Shown: one piece after another, positions 1-8,006 of the stretch
How the letters are laid out: every line of letters begins with the position of its first letter
Numbering within the stretch: the stretch's first letter is position 1
Assembly (NCBI RefSeq): GCF_020532805.1
Contig: NZ_MQTQ01000068.1
Coordinates: forward strand, 55,411-112,283
Length of the DNA: 56,873 bases
Direction: 5' to 3'
Source: Arthrobacter sp. SO5
GTDB lineage: Bacteria; Actinomycetota; Actinomycetes; Actinomycetales; Micrococcaceae
Notes under the pieces: generated by a model
Told to the model about the DNA's origin: nothing
Seen by the model: only the letters and a program-made list of their open reading frames with translations
Databases searched by the model: none
Translations under genes and position numbers: made by a program

Positions 1-2
1 CG

Positions 3-326
3 GGTGTCTATTCCCTGGGATCGGGCCCCTCCCGCGCACTCGGGGCGTTCCGTGACGCGGTTGGCGGCACGGACCACGCCGCCGGAGTCCATGCGGAGGT
101 GGGCGACACCCAGGTGGCTGTGGATATCGACCTGGTGGCGCTGTACGGAACACCCCTCCAGGCCCTCGCCAACCAGGTCCGGGCCGCTGTCTACTCTGCG
201 GTCGAGGAGCTCGTCGGACTCCAGGTCATTGAAGTCAATGTAGAGATCAATGACGTGTTCGTGCCCGGCCCGGCGAAGCCCGGCACGCAGGGCGAACCGC
301 GGCCGGCGAGGGAGGCAACCCAGTGA
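3..326 (+). CDS. Asp23/Gls24 family envelope stress protein (5' partial)
   Basis: The frame is open from the window edge, so the N-terminus is missing; about 107 residues are visible. The C-terminal half reads like the Asp23/Gls24 (alkaline shock) family: an amphipathic segment with LANQVRAAVYSAVEEL followed by the family's closing strand VIEVNVEINDVFVP. Asp23 proteins are cytosolic and are held at the membrane by AmaP-type anchors, which fits the next four genes. The TGA stop overlaps the GTG of the next gene by four bases (GTGA), so translational coupling is likely. The family assignment rests on the C-terminal pattern and on context. Confidence 0.8.
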   Translation, partial: GVYSLGSGPSRALGAFRDAVGGTDHAAGVHAEVGDTQVAVDIDLVALYGTPLQALANQVRAAVYSAVEELVGLQVIEVNVEINDVFVPGPAKPGTQGEPRPAREATQ

Positions 327-514
327 ATCTGACCGTTGTGGGGATCGCGATAGGCGCCTTCGTGGCGTTCATGTCGTTCCAGTTTGGCGTCTGGGGCTTC
401 CTCGGTGCCCTGCTGTTCATGGGAATCGGGGCCATGCTGGGCCGGGCCGCGGAGGGGAAACTGGACCTGCGCGGCGTGCTCGACGCCCTCACCGGCCGGC
501 GTTCCTCCTCATGA
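323..514 (+). CDS. Small DUF2273-like membrane protein of the Asp23 operon
   Basis: This 63-residue protein is almost entirely membrane: two hydrophobic stretches (about residues 3-20 and 23-42) are followed by a short basic tail, LRGVLDALTGRRSSS. It has the size, topology and position of the DUF2273-type partner encoded in Asp23/AmaP operons. The start is a GTG overlapping the upstream stop, and its own TGA overlaps the next ATG (ATGA), so it sits in a tightly coupled operon. No catalytic residue is visible; a structural role at the membrane is inferred. Confidence 0.75.
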   Translation: MNLTVVGIAIGAFVAFMSFQFGVWGFLGALLFMGIGAMLGRAAEGKLDLRGVLDALTGRRSSS

Positions 515-894
515 GCGCTACGGCCGGGGCCGTGGTCCGCAGCCCCGCGCTGGCCGGACACAACCGGATCAGCACCCAGGCCCTGACCACTCTGGCGCAG
601 GCCGCCGCGGCGGAGGCCTTGGGCGTGGCCCCCCACGATGTCCGGGCCGGCTGGTCCGACGACGGCGGGCTGCTGGCTTTGTCCGTCGTCGCACCCATCA
701 CCGTGCCCGGGCTGTCGGCTGTCCTCCGGGACCCGGGCCGGGTGGCGGCCTTGGGCGGCACCGTCTGGGATCGGACTGTGGCCGCTAAGGCCTCGATCCT
801 CCGGCTCGTGACGGAGCTGAGCGGCGCCCGGCTGAGCCGGGTGGACATCCGGATCAGCGGCGTCCGGGTGCACGAAGGAGGGCGGGTCCGCTGA
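511..894 (+). CDS. Second Asp23-like protein
   Basis: The 127-residue product keeps the two recognisable ends of the Asp23 fold: an N-terminal helix RISTQALTTLAQAAAAEALGV and a closing strand VDIRISGVRVHEGG. Overall similarity to the first Asp23 gene looks low, so it may be a diverged paralogue that pairs with it. The ATG start is fixed by the ATGA overlap with the preceding stop. A longer reading in the same frame from further upstream would run through the two preceding genes and is not credible. Function is inferred from fold pattern and operon position. Confidence 0.65.
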   Translation: MSATAGAVVRSPALAGHNRISTQALTTLAQAAAAEALGVAPHDVRAGWSDDGGLLALSVVAPITVPGLSAVLRDPGRVAALGGTVWDRTVAAKASILRLVTELSGARLSRVDIRISGVRVHEGGRVR

Positions 895-962
895 GCCACC
901 AGACGGAAAACCGGAACCCCGGGCACAACGCCGCGCCGGCGACCGGGGCGGGAACTGCCGGC

Positions 963-1526
963 ATGGAACGGATCATCAAGCGCGAAACCCGTTCCTCACG
1001 GGCCGTGCCGGCGGTCATCGCCGCCGTTCTCGTGATTGCCCTTTGCGGCTTCGCCCTGCTCGAAACAGCCCTCCGCGCCTTCGGGCAGCCGCCATGGCTC
1101 GTGGATCCGGAAGCCGCCATGACACTGATCGTGGGGCTCCCGGGCGGGGTCCGGCCGGTCCTGCTCGGCGTCCTCGGCGCCGTGCTGGTGATGGCCGGCT
1201 TGTATTTCTTCCTCAATGCCGTATTGCCTGGCCGCAGGGCCCGCCACCTCCTCTGGGACCGCCGCGCCGCCGTGGTGGTGGACGACGAAGTCATTGCCTC
1301 CGCGCTGGCGCGCCGGGCCCGGCTGGCCGCCAACGTCGGGCCCGAGCAGGTGATGGTGGTCGTGTCGCGGAACCGCGTACTCGTCAATGTGCGCCCGACT
1401 TCCGGGGTCCCGTTGCGTTCGGATGCCATGCTGGCGGCGGTCAACGACGAGCTCCGGGCGATGGGGCCGTCCCCGATGCCGGAGGCCCGCATTAACGTGA
1501 CCCCGGAGGGAGTGATCGGCGCATGA
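963..1526 (+). CDS. DUF6286-type membrane protein of the Asp23/AmaP operon
   Basis: A 187-residue protein with two predicted transmembrane segments (about residues 15-37 and 75-99) and a soluble C-terminal domain (about 110-187) ending RINVTPEGVIGA. This is the layout of DUF6286 proteins found beside AmaP in actinobacteria. The ATG at 963 has only a weak ribosome site. The frame is open upstream to a CTG at 891 that overlaps the previous stop (CTGA) and lies about 8 nt after GAAGGAGG, so a longer form with 24 extra polar residues is possible. The stop overlaps the next ATG by four bases. Confidence 0.7.
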   Translation: MERIIKRETRSSRAVPAVIAAVLVIALCGFALLETALRAFGQPPWLVDPEAAMTLIVGLPGGVRPVLLGVLGAVLVMAGLYFFLNAVLPGRRARHLLWDRRAAVVVDDEVIASALARRARLAANVGPEQVMVVVSRNRVLVNVRPTSGVPLRSDAMLAAVNDELRAMGPSPMPEARINVTPEGVIGA

Positions 1527-2131
1527 ACGGGACCCCCAGGCTTCTCAACCGGATGCTTATCGCCGTCCTGGGCATCATCGTCCTTGCCGTCGGCGCCCTC
1601 CTGATCCTGTTGGCCAGCGTTCCGGCAGTGGGCGCCTGGTGGCAGGGCTGGTCGGTAGGGGCGTGGAGCAATGTTAGTGATCTTTTTGAGTCCATGCGCT
1701 TCCCCGGGGGGCAGGCGAGCGGGCCGTGGATTGTGCTGGCGCTGCTGCTGGTGGTGATTGGTTCCATGGTTGCCTGGGTCGCCCAGCAGGGCAAGGGCCG
1801 GGCCAATTTCCTGGTGGCGGAAGAGGACCAGGGCGAGGTCCCCGGGACCGTCCGGATCGGCGGAGGCGTGGCCGAGCAGGCGCTGCGGGCAGCACTGGCC
1901 GGCCGTGCGGATCTTGCCGGAGCCACCGTCGCCACCTATGAGGTCCGCGGCAAACCTGCCCTCAAGATCCGCGTGGAGCCCCGCCAAGGCGTGGCCCCGC
2001 ACGCGCTCGCCGCCGACGTGTCTGCCCTCGTCGAGGCGCTCGACGCTGTGATCGGCAAGCGCACCCTTGTGCTCATTCACATCGGCTCCGGGACGAGGTC
2101 CCGGTTCGGGCGGGCCGAGCGTGTCCTCTGA
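1523..2131 (+). CDS. amaP: AmaP-like alkaline shock response membrane anchor protein
   Basis: The 202-residue product has two transmembrane segments (about residues 11-33 and 68-87) separated by a roughly 35-residue loop, then a soluble C-terminal domain with VPGTVRIGGGVAEQALRAAL. This is the AmaP arrangement, in which the C-terminal domain holds Asp23 proteins at the membrane. It is the last gene of the operon and is coupled to the previous one by an ATGA overlap. The symbol is by family resemblance; actinobacterial members are distant from the staphylococcal protein. Confidence 0.7.
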   Translation: MNGTPRLLNRMLIAVLGIIVLAVGALLILLASVPAVGAWWQGWSVGAWSNVSDLFESMRFPGGQASGPWIVLALLLVVIGSMVAWVAQQGKGRANFLVAEEDQGEVPGTVRIGGGVAEQALRAALAGRADLAGATVATYEVRGKPALKIRVEPRQGVAPHALAADVSALVEALDAVIGKRTLVLIHIGSGTRSRFGRAERVL

Positions 2132-2178
2132 GCGGGACCGGCCCGCCGAGGCGCGCATCTCCTTTCGATAAACAGTGA

Positions 2179-2192
2179 TGTAAACGCTTGCA
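2179..2192 (+). promoter_or_regulatory. LacI-family operator
   Basis: TGTAAACGCTTGCA fits the LacI/CcpA-type consensus TGnnAnCGnTnnCA at every fixed position, and one more A/T pair extends the palindrome on each side. It lies about 85 nt upstream of the solute-binding protein start and overlaps a possible -35 (TTGCAT, 2188-2193) spaced 17-18 nt from a TATGGT-like -10. The LacI gene ending this operon is the obvious candidate repressor. Confidence 0.8.
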
Positions 2193-2277
2193 TTCCCCAT
2201 CGCATGTTGATTATGGTGATGGTCACCACACCAACGGCATCGACGTTCTTACCGGTACTCAGCGAGGAGCCCCCAGT

Positions 2278-3561
2278 ATGAAAACCCCCAAATTCCTACT
2301 TCCAGTAGCCACAGCAGGCGTTCTGGCCCTTACCCTTTCGGCCTGTGGTGGCGGAGGCGGCACCACGAGCTCAGGCGGCGGCGACGCCGCGCAGGGCCTG
2401 GACGGGCGCGGGCCCATCACCTACGTCCAGGGCAAGGACAACAGCAACGTGATCCGTCCGCTGATCGAAAAGTGGAACGCCGCCCACCCGAACGAGAAGG
2501 TCACGTTCAAGGAACAGACCGACAACGCCGACCAGCAGCATGACGACCTGGTCCAGCACTTCCAGGCCAAGGACGCCAACTACGACGTTGCGAGTGTCGA
2601 CGTCGTCTGGACCGCCGAATTCGCGGCCAAGGGCTGGCTACAGCCGCTCAAGGACAAGATGGCGCTGGACACCTCGGCCATGCTGAAGCCGACTGTCGAG
2701 GCAGCCTCCTACAAGGGCACCCTCTACGCGGTTCCGGAATCATCCGACGGCGGCATCCTCTACTACCGCAAGGACCTGGTGCCCACGGCGCCGAAGACCT
2801 GGGCCGAAATGATGAGCATGTGCTCCATCGCCACGGCCAACAACATGGGCTGCTACGCCGGCCAGTTCAAGAAATACGAGGGGCTCACGGTCAACGCCTC
2901 TGAGGCGATCAACTCCGCTGGCGGGGCCGTGCTGGACAAGGACGGCAAGCCGAGCCTGAACACGCCCGAGGCCAAGGCTGGTCTCGAGAATCTGACCAAG
3001 GCCTACGCCGGCGGCCAGATCCCGAAGGAAGGCATCACCTTCCAGGAAGAGGAAAGCCGCCAGGCGTTCCAGGACGGCAAGCTGCTCTTCCTGCGCAACT
3101 GGCCCTACGTCTACAACCTGGCCACCACTGAAGGATCGTCCAAGGTCAAGGACGTTCTCGGAATGGCCGCCCTCCCGGGCCTGACCGGGCCGGGCTCGTC
3201 ATCGCTCGGCGGCCACAGCGCCGCGGTCAGCGTTTACTCGAAGAACAAGGCCACGGCACTGGACTTCCTGAAGTTCCTCACCACCGAGGAGACCCAGAAG
3301 TTCTTCGCAACTCAGGGTTCGCTGGCACCGGTGCTCGGCAAGCTCTACGACGACAAGGATCTCGTCGCGAAGCTGCCGTACCTGCCGGTGCTCAAGACCT
3401 CGATTGAAAATGCTGTACCGCGTCCGGTCACCCCGTTCTACCCGGCCGTGACCAAGGCAATCCAGGAGAACGCGTACTCAGCCATCAAGGGCGAAAAGAC
3501 CGCAGAGACCGCCCTTTCCGACATGCAGAAGTCCATCGAATCCGCTAGCGCGGGACAGTAG
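2278..3561 (+). CDS. Sugar ABC transporter substrate-binding lipoprotein
   Basis: A 427-residue extracellular solute-binding protein of the MalE-like family. A lipoprotein signal peptide is clear: a short basic start, a hydrophobic core and the lipobox LSAC with the lipidated cysteine at about residue 23, then a Gly/Ser-rich linker. The mature part has family features such as the segment YAVPESSDGGILYYRKDL. The ATG at 2278 is chosen over an upstream in-frame start because it has GAGGAG at 2264-2269 and gives a proper signal peptide. With the two permeases downstream it forms a carbohydrate importer; an alpha-glucoside such as trehalose or maltose is possible, but the substrate is not proven. 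Confidence 0.9.
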   Translation: MKTPKFLLPVATAGVLALTLSACGGGGGTTSSGGGDAAQGLDGRGPITYVQGKDNSNVIRPLIEKWNAAHPNEKVTFKEQTDNADQQHDDLVQHFQAKDANYDVASVDVVWTAEFAAKGWLQPLKDKMALDTSAMLKPTVEAASYKGTLYAVPESSDGGILYYRKDLVPTAPKTWAEMMSMCSIATANNMGCYAGQFKKYEGLTVNASEAINSAGGAVLDKDGKPSLNTPEAKAGLENLTKAYAGGQIPKEGITFQEEESRQAFQDGKLLFLRNWPYVYNLATTEGSSKVKDVLGMAALPGLTGPGSSSLGGHSAAVSVYSKNKATALDFLKFLTTEETQKFFATQGSLAPVLGKLYDDKDLVAKLPYLPVLKTSIENAVPRPVTPFYPAVTKAIQENAYSAIKGEKTAETALSDMQKSIESASAGQ

Positions 3562-3568
3562 GTCCGTC

Positions 3569-4606
3569 ATGGCAACCGAATTGGGCCCGACGCCGGTCAA
3601 GGAACCGGTGTCGGGCGGGACCCCGATCCACCACGCCCCCAAGGGCGTAGGGGAGGACAACGCCATCGCCAGCCAGGGCCGCTGGGCGGCCTGGCTGCTC
3701 GCGCCGACAATCCTCGCGCTGGCCATCGTGATCGTCTATCCGATCATCAGCGCCGTCATCATGTCGTTCCAGCAGGATGCCGGCCTTGATCCGGCCACTG
3801 GTCTGTTCACCGAGGGCGGGCCGGCCGGGTTCTCGAATTACACCAATTGGATCTTCCAGCAGTGTGCCGCACCGGGCGGCGGAACCGTGGCCTGCCCGCC
3901 AGGCACCCTCGGTGCGCAATTCTGGTCCGCCACAGGTACGACCTTCTTCTTCACCATCGTCACGGTGACTCTGGAAACGGTCCTCGGCTTCTGGATGGCA
4001 GTCATCATGGCACGGACCTTCAAGGGCCGCAGCCTGGTCCGGGCTGCTGTCCTGGTGCCGTGGGCCATCCCCACCGCCGTGACGGCCAAGCTGTGGCTGT
4101 TCATCTTTGCCTTCGAAGGCATCGGCAACAAACTCTTCAGTACCACCATCCTGTGGACGGGCAGCGAATGGCCGGCCAGGTGGGCAGTGATTATCGCGGA
4201 CGTCTGGAAGACGACTCCCTTCATGGCGTTGTTGATTCTCGCCGGCCTGCAGATGATTCCCGCGGAGGTGTACGAGGCGGCAAAGGTCGACGGAGCCTCC
4301 GCCTGGCAGCGGTTCCGGATGATCACCCTGCCGCTGGTCAAGCCGGCGCTGATGGTGGCCATCCTGTTCCGCACCCTGGACGCCCTGCGCATGTTCGACC
4401 TCCCTTACATCCTGACGGGCGGGGCCAACAACACGACCACGCTGTCCATCCTGGTGATCAACCAGATCAGGCAAGGATTTAACGCGGCGGCGGCGCTGTC
4501 CACCATCACCTTCATCATCATCTTTCTTGTCGCTTTCATCTTCGTGCGCTTCCTCGGGGCGAACGTCGTGGAACAGAGCGGCGCCACCGGTAGGGGGAAG
4601 AAATGA
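3569..4606 (+). CDS. Sugar ABC transporter permease, MalF type
   Basis: A 345-residue inner-membrane permease. A polar N-terminal tail of about 35 residues leads into a first transmembrane helix (WLLAPTILALAIVIVYPIIS). The EAA loop that docks onto the ATPase is visible as YEAAKVDGASAWQRFRMI. The periplasmic loop after helix 1 carries an insertion with two cysteines (QQCAAPGGGTVACPPG) that could form a disulphide. It starts 7 nt after the binding-protein stop and overlaps the next permease by four bases. It is the first of two permeases forming the translocation pore. Confidence 0.9.
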   Translation: MATELGPTPVKEPVSGGTPIHHAPKGVGEDNAIASQGRWAAWLLAPTILALAIVIVYPIISAVIMSFQQDAGLDPATGLFTEGGPAGFSNYTNWIFQQCAAPGGGTVACPPGTLGAQFWSATGTTFFFTIVTVTLETVLGFWMAVIMARTFKGRSLVRAAVLVPWAIPTAVTAKLWLFIFAFEGIGNKLFSTTILWTGSEWPARWAVIIADVWKTTPFMALLILAGLQMIPAEVYEAAKVDGASAWQRFRMITLPLVKPALMVAILFRTLDALRMFDLPYILTGGANNTTTLSILVINQIRQGFNAAAALSTITFIIIFLVAFIFVRFLGANVVEQSGATGRGKK

Positions 4607-5502
4607 CCGCCGCGACCACCGCAGCTACCGAGCTGCGCGCAGAGCAGGACCGGGGACGGAAAACCGCTCAGAACCGCGAGAAGTTGGCCTCTGGGCGCAC
4701 GTACATCAGCGCGGCCGTGATCCTCATCTGGTGCCTCGCTCCGGCCTACTGGATGGTGGTGACGGCGTTCCGCGACGTCGGCTTCACCTACGACACGTCG
4801 GTGTTCCCGACCCACATAACGCTGGACAACTTCAAGACGGCGTTCGACACGTCCTTTGGCAACCACTTCGGACAGGCACTGATCAACAGCCTGTTCATCG
4901 GCTCAGTGGTGACCATCGTGTCGCTGCTGATCGGTGTGTTTGCCGCCTACGCGCTGGCCCGCCTGAACTTCCGGTTCAAGTACCTCGTGCTGGGCTTCAT
5001 CCTGGGGGCCTCCATGTTCCCCGGCGTCGCCCTCATCACCCCGCTGTTCCAGTTGTTCACCAACATCGGCTGGATCGGCACCTACCAGGCCCTGATCATC
5101 CCGAACATCTCGTTCGTGCTGCCACTGACCGTCTACACCATGACGTCTTTCTTCCGGGAGATGCCATGGGAGCTCGAGGAATCGGCGCGCGTGGACGGCT
5201 GCACCCAGGGGCAGGCATTCCGGAAGGTGATCATGCCGCTGGCGGCGCCGGCCATCTTTACGACCGCCATTCTCGCGTTCATCTCCTCTTGGAATGAATT
5301 CCTGATCGCCAGCCAGCTCTCGTCCGACGCAACGCAGCCGGTCACTGTGGCCATTGCCAGCTTTGCCGGCGCGCAGCCAAACCAGGTCCCGTACACCGCG
5401 ATCATGGCTGCGGGCACCATCGTGACCATCCCCTTGGTCATTCTGGTGCTGGTGTTCCAGCGCAAGATCGTAGCCGGCCTCACCGCCGGTGCGGTTAAGT
5501 GA
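4603..5502 (+). CDS. Sugar ABC transporter permease, MalG type
   Basis: A 299-residue permease with six predicted helices and an EAA loop, LEESARVDGCTQGQAFRKVI, the partner of the preceding MalF-type subunit. The ATGA overlap with the upstream gene indicates coupled translation. No ATP-binding subunit is encoded in this operon. In actinobacteria a shared ATPase of the MsiK/UgpC type commonly serves several such importers, so that is the expected arrangement here. The stop overlaps a GTG of the following small gene. Confidence 0.9.
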   Translation: MTAATTAATELRAEQDRGRKTAQNREKLASGRTYISAAVILIWCLAPAYWMVVTAFRDVGFTYDTSVFPTHITLDNFKTAFDTSFGNHFGQALINSLFIGSVVTIVSLLIGVFAAYALARLNFRFKYLVLGFILGASMFPGVALITPLFQLFTNIGWIGTYQALIIPNISFVLPLTVYTMTSFFREMPWELEESARVDGCTQGQAFRKVIMPLAAPAIFTTAILAFISSWNEFLIASQLSSDATQPVTVAIASFAGAQPNQVPYTAIMAAGTIVTIPLVILVLVFQRKIVAGLTAGAVK

Positions 5503-5783
5503 CTGTGCCGTCCCTTGACGGTGGTGCCATGACGGACAAGCAGAACCAGGGCCATGTGCCCCGAGTGCATCGAAAGGTGCGTTCCGGGGAGGACTTCGAC
5601 ATCATCATCGGCTTTCTCGGCTTCTGGGCGCTCGTGCTTCTGGTGGTCACAGTCTGGATGGAGGTGACGGCCCAGCCGGCCCTTGGCTGGGCCCTCGGAC
5701 TGCTGGCAACGCTGCTGGCAATCTACGGGATGGTCAGGCTTCGCCGTCGTTTGCCCGGACGGACGGCGACCCGGCGCCGCTGA
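5499..5783 (+). CDS. Small two-helix membrane protein in the sugar ABC operon
   Basis: I do not recognise a family. The product (94 residues from GTG 5499, or 84 from ATG 5529) has a charged N-terminus, two hydrophobic helices (roughly residues 37-56 and 60-78) joined by a short polar turn, and a strongly basic tail, RLRRRLPGRTATRRR. The GTGA overlap with the MalG-type permease argues that it is translated with the transporter. A role as a small accessory of the importer is inferred from position only. Confidence 0.65.
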   Translation: MTVPSLDGGAMTDKQNQGHVPRVHRKVRSGEDFDIIIGFLGFWALVLLVVTVWMEVTAQPALGWALGLLATLLAIYGMVRLRRRLPGRTATRRR

Positions 5784-5828
5784 AGCCGGAAGAAACACGT
5801 TGCCCCGGGGGAGGCTAGATAGTGCGGT

Positions 5829-5858
5829 TCTGCGGACTTCCGGGGAGGGGTCCGCAGA
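5829..5858. repeat. Inverted repeat in the leader of the LacI gene
   Basis: TCTGCGGAC and GTCCGCAGA form a perfect 9-bp stem around a 12-nt loop, 20 nt before the GTG of the LacI gene and just before its AAGGGG ribosome site. There is no T-tract, so it is not a classical terminator; it could be a repressor site or an mRNA structure. Confidence 0.5.
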
Positions 5859-5877
5859 CAGTCGACAAGGGGACACG

Positions 5878-7047
5878 GTGGCACGGACATCAGACAGGGC
5901 GCAGCGGGCTGGCCACGCGGGCGTCAGCATCGAGGACGTGGCCGCTGCAGCCGGTGTCTCAACGGCCACCGTGTCCCGTGCCGTCAGGGGGTTGCCCAGG
6001 GTCTCGCCCGCTACACGGGAGAAGATCCTGGCTGTCGCCGAAACGATGGGCTACGTGGCCTCCTCCTCTGCCTCCGGCCTGGCGACCGGGCGCACTAAGA
6101 CCATCGGTGTGCTGGCACCGTTCGTGAGCCGCTGGTTCTTCTCCAAGGCCATCGAGGGTGCGGATCGGGAACTTCATGCCCGCCAGTACAACCTCTCGCT
6201 CTTCAACCTGGGCGGCCACGGCAGCAACCGGGAGAGGCTCTTCAGCAAGACCATGGTCTACAAACAGATCGACGCCCTCCTCGTGCTGTGTATGGCCCTG
6301 ACCCACGACGAGATCGAACACCTCCAGAAGATCGACATCCCGCTCGTCGTCGTCGGCGGCCATGTCGAGGAGTGCCCCTATATCGGGATCGACGACTACG
6401 CCGCCGCCTCGACCGCGGTCCGCCACCTGATCGAGCTCGGGCACCGGGACATCGCCCTGCTGCACGGCGACGACGAAACCGACCTGAACTTCGACGTCCC
6501 GAGGGTCAGGATCAGGGCCTTCAAGGACCTGATGGCCGAGGCCGGGCTGGACGCCCGGCCGGAGTGGGATGAACGGGGTGACTTCACCGTTCCCAGCGGC
6601 CAGGCGGCCTTCAAACGGCTCTGGAACCGGCCCGGGCCGAAGCCCTCTGCCATCTTCTGCGCCTCGGACGAGATGGCCATGGGGGTCATTTTCGAGGCCA
6701 ACCGGGCCGGCGTCCGCGTTCCGGAGGACCTTTCCGTGATCGGGATCGATGACCACGACTTTTCCGAGGCCATCGGTCTCACCACGGTGGGGCAGCGCCC
6801 CGACGAGCAGGCCGAGCTGGGGACTAAGATGCTCCTCGACGAGCTCGACGGCAACGCCGGGGCGGTGCGGTCCACGATCGCCCCGCACCGGCTGATCGTG
6901 CGGGGGACGACGGCGCCGCCCCGCGCCGCGGGCACCTCCGCCCGGGCGGCGGCCACCCGCGCCGCGGGCACCTCCGCCCGGGCGGCGGCCACCCGTGCAG
7001 CGGGCACCCGGGACCTGCGGGGCAGTCCCGCCCCGCAGGCGAGCTGA
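5878..7047 (+). CDS. LacI family transcriptional regulator of the sugar operon
   Basis: A 389-residue regulator. The N-terminal helix-turn-helix (about residues 14-60) contains VSIEDVAAAAGVSTATVSRA, with the hinge following; the periplasmic-binding-like effector domain occupies about 65-340. The GTG at 5878 follows AAGGGG by 4 nt and puts the HTH at the normal distance from the N-terminus; the open frame further upstream overlaps the small membrane gene. The C-terminus carries an unusual Ala/Arg-rich tail made of repeated 12-residue units. It lies in the transporter operon and very probably binds the operator at 2179-2192 and releases it with the imported sugar or a derivative. Confidence 0.9.
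   Translation: MARTSDRAQRAGHAGVSIEDVAAAAGVSTATVSRAVRGLPRVSPATREKILAVAETMGYVASSSASGLATGRTKTIGVLAPFVSRWFFSKAIEGADRELHARQYNLSLFNLGGHGSNRERLFSKTMVYKQIDALLVLCMALTHDEIEHLQKIDIPLVVVGGHVEECPYIGIDDYAAASTAVRHLIELGHRDIALLHGDDETDLNFDVPRVRIRAFKDLMAEAGLDARPEWDERGDFTVPSGQAAFKRLWNRPGPKPSAIFCASDEMAMGVIFEANRAGVRVPEDLSVIGIDDHDFSEAIGLTTVGQRPDEQAELGTKMLLDELDGNAGAVRSTIAPHRLIVRGTTAPPRAAGTSARAAATRAAGTSARAAATRAAGTRDLRGSPAPQAS
6922..6993 (+). repeat. 36-bp tandem repeat in the LacI gene 3' end
   Basis: Two identical 36-bp units (6922-6957 and 6958-6993), followed by a partial, diverged third copy, encode repeats of RAAGTSARAAAT at the very C-terminus of the LacI regulator. The period is a multiple of three, so copy-number change would keep the frame. 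Confidence 0.9.
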
Positions 7048-7060
7048 GGGTGGAGGGGCG

Positions 7061-7975
7061 TCAGGAAGCGCGGGCCAACTGCCGGATCGGGATCCAGCGG
7101 GAGGCCAGCCGGCGGTAGGCGGCAGCCGCGCCGGTCATATCGCCCTCGGCCAGGCACTCGATGCCCAGCCTCACATCAAGCGGGGAATCGTCGGGGAAGA
7201 CCTTGTCCGCCACGGCGCCGTAGTCAAGTTCCACCAGTGAATCCGGATGGAAGAGTTCCAGCCACTCGGTGAGCTGGGTCAGGTCCTCGAGCATGTCCAG
7301 ATCAGGCGCGGCCAGGGCCAGATGGGCCACCGCATAGCGGACCCGCTCCAGGGCTTCCCCGATCGTCGCGCGAATGCGCACTGTCACGATGTGCCCCTCG
7401 GATTCCACGACGTCGGTGGGATCTGACTCCTGGAAGAGGCAGAACCAGCTGAACGGGATGCCCCAGGTGGACGCCCGGGTATGGACCCGGCCAAGTCCCG
7501 TGTGGGCCCGTACCTCATCGATCCGTTCCTGGTGCCTGTCCCGCTGCTCCTCGGGGATCAGCAGCTGGGCCAGCGGGCCATGAATCCCTTCCATGAGGGC
7601 ATTAGCCGCCAGGCCCGCCCGCAGGACCAGCTGGCTCGGGCAGTACAGCAGCTGCTCCCGCGGTGCTGTGCCGGCGGGGCCGGCGACGGGTTCCCCTGCG
7701 GCCGGGGCCCTGTGCGTTCCGGTACGGTGCGCTGCCGTGACGACGCGCACCAGATCGGTCCGGCCGGTGGGGAACGGATCCCCGCCGGGGCGGGTGATGC
7801 GGCCCAGGGAGGCCAGCAGCTCCGCGTTTTCGACGGCTGCGCGGGAAGCGCTCCGGCCGCCGGCCGCTCGCAGGGCCTCCTGCTGGTCCGCCGGGAATGC
7901 TCCCAGGGGCTCATAGACCCGCAGCGCCGAGGAGAACGGAAGCCCGGCCTGCCCCCGGTACAGGTTCCCCGTCAC
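7061..7975 (-). CDS. Conserved protein of unknown function downstream of xthA
   Basis: I do not recognise a named family. The 304-residue product is soluble, without signal peptide or transmembrane helix. Near the N-terminus it has LPFSSALRVYEPLGAFP, in the middle the aromatic segment STWGIPFSWFCLFQ, and a C-terminal helical part with WLELFHPDSLVELDYG. The start is a GTG, 31 nt after the exonuclease III stop, so the two genes are probably co-transcribed. It converges on the LacI gene with only 13 nt between stops. No catalytic motif is evident. Confidence 0.65.
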   Translation of the reverse strand: MTGNLYRGQAGLPFSSALRVYEPLGAFPADQQEALRAAGGRSASRAAVENAELLASLGRITRPGGDPFPTGRTDLVRVVTAAHRTGTHRAPAAGEPVAGPAGTAPREQLLYCPSQLVLRAGLAANALMEGIHGPLAQLLIPEEQRDRHQERIDEVRAHTGLGRVHTRASTWGIPFSWFCLFQESDPTDVVESEGHIVTVRIRATIGEALERVRYAVAHLALAAPDLDMLEDLTQLTEWLELFHPDSLVELDYGAVADKVFPDDSPLDVRLGIECLAEGDMTGAAAAYRRLASRWIPIRQLARAS

Positions 7976-8006
7976 CGGATCACGACGCGTCCCTGGGCTG
8001 CGCCCA

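Noticed and set aside
891..962. CTG at 891 as the true start of the DUF6286-type gene.
   Set aside because: The ribosome site is good, but CTG starts are rare; ATG 963 is kept and the alternative is noted in the entry.
5829..5858. Rho-independent terminator before the LacI gene.
   Set aside because: The stem lacks a T-tract and is followed at once by the LacI ribosome site, so it is listed only as an inverted repeat.
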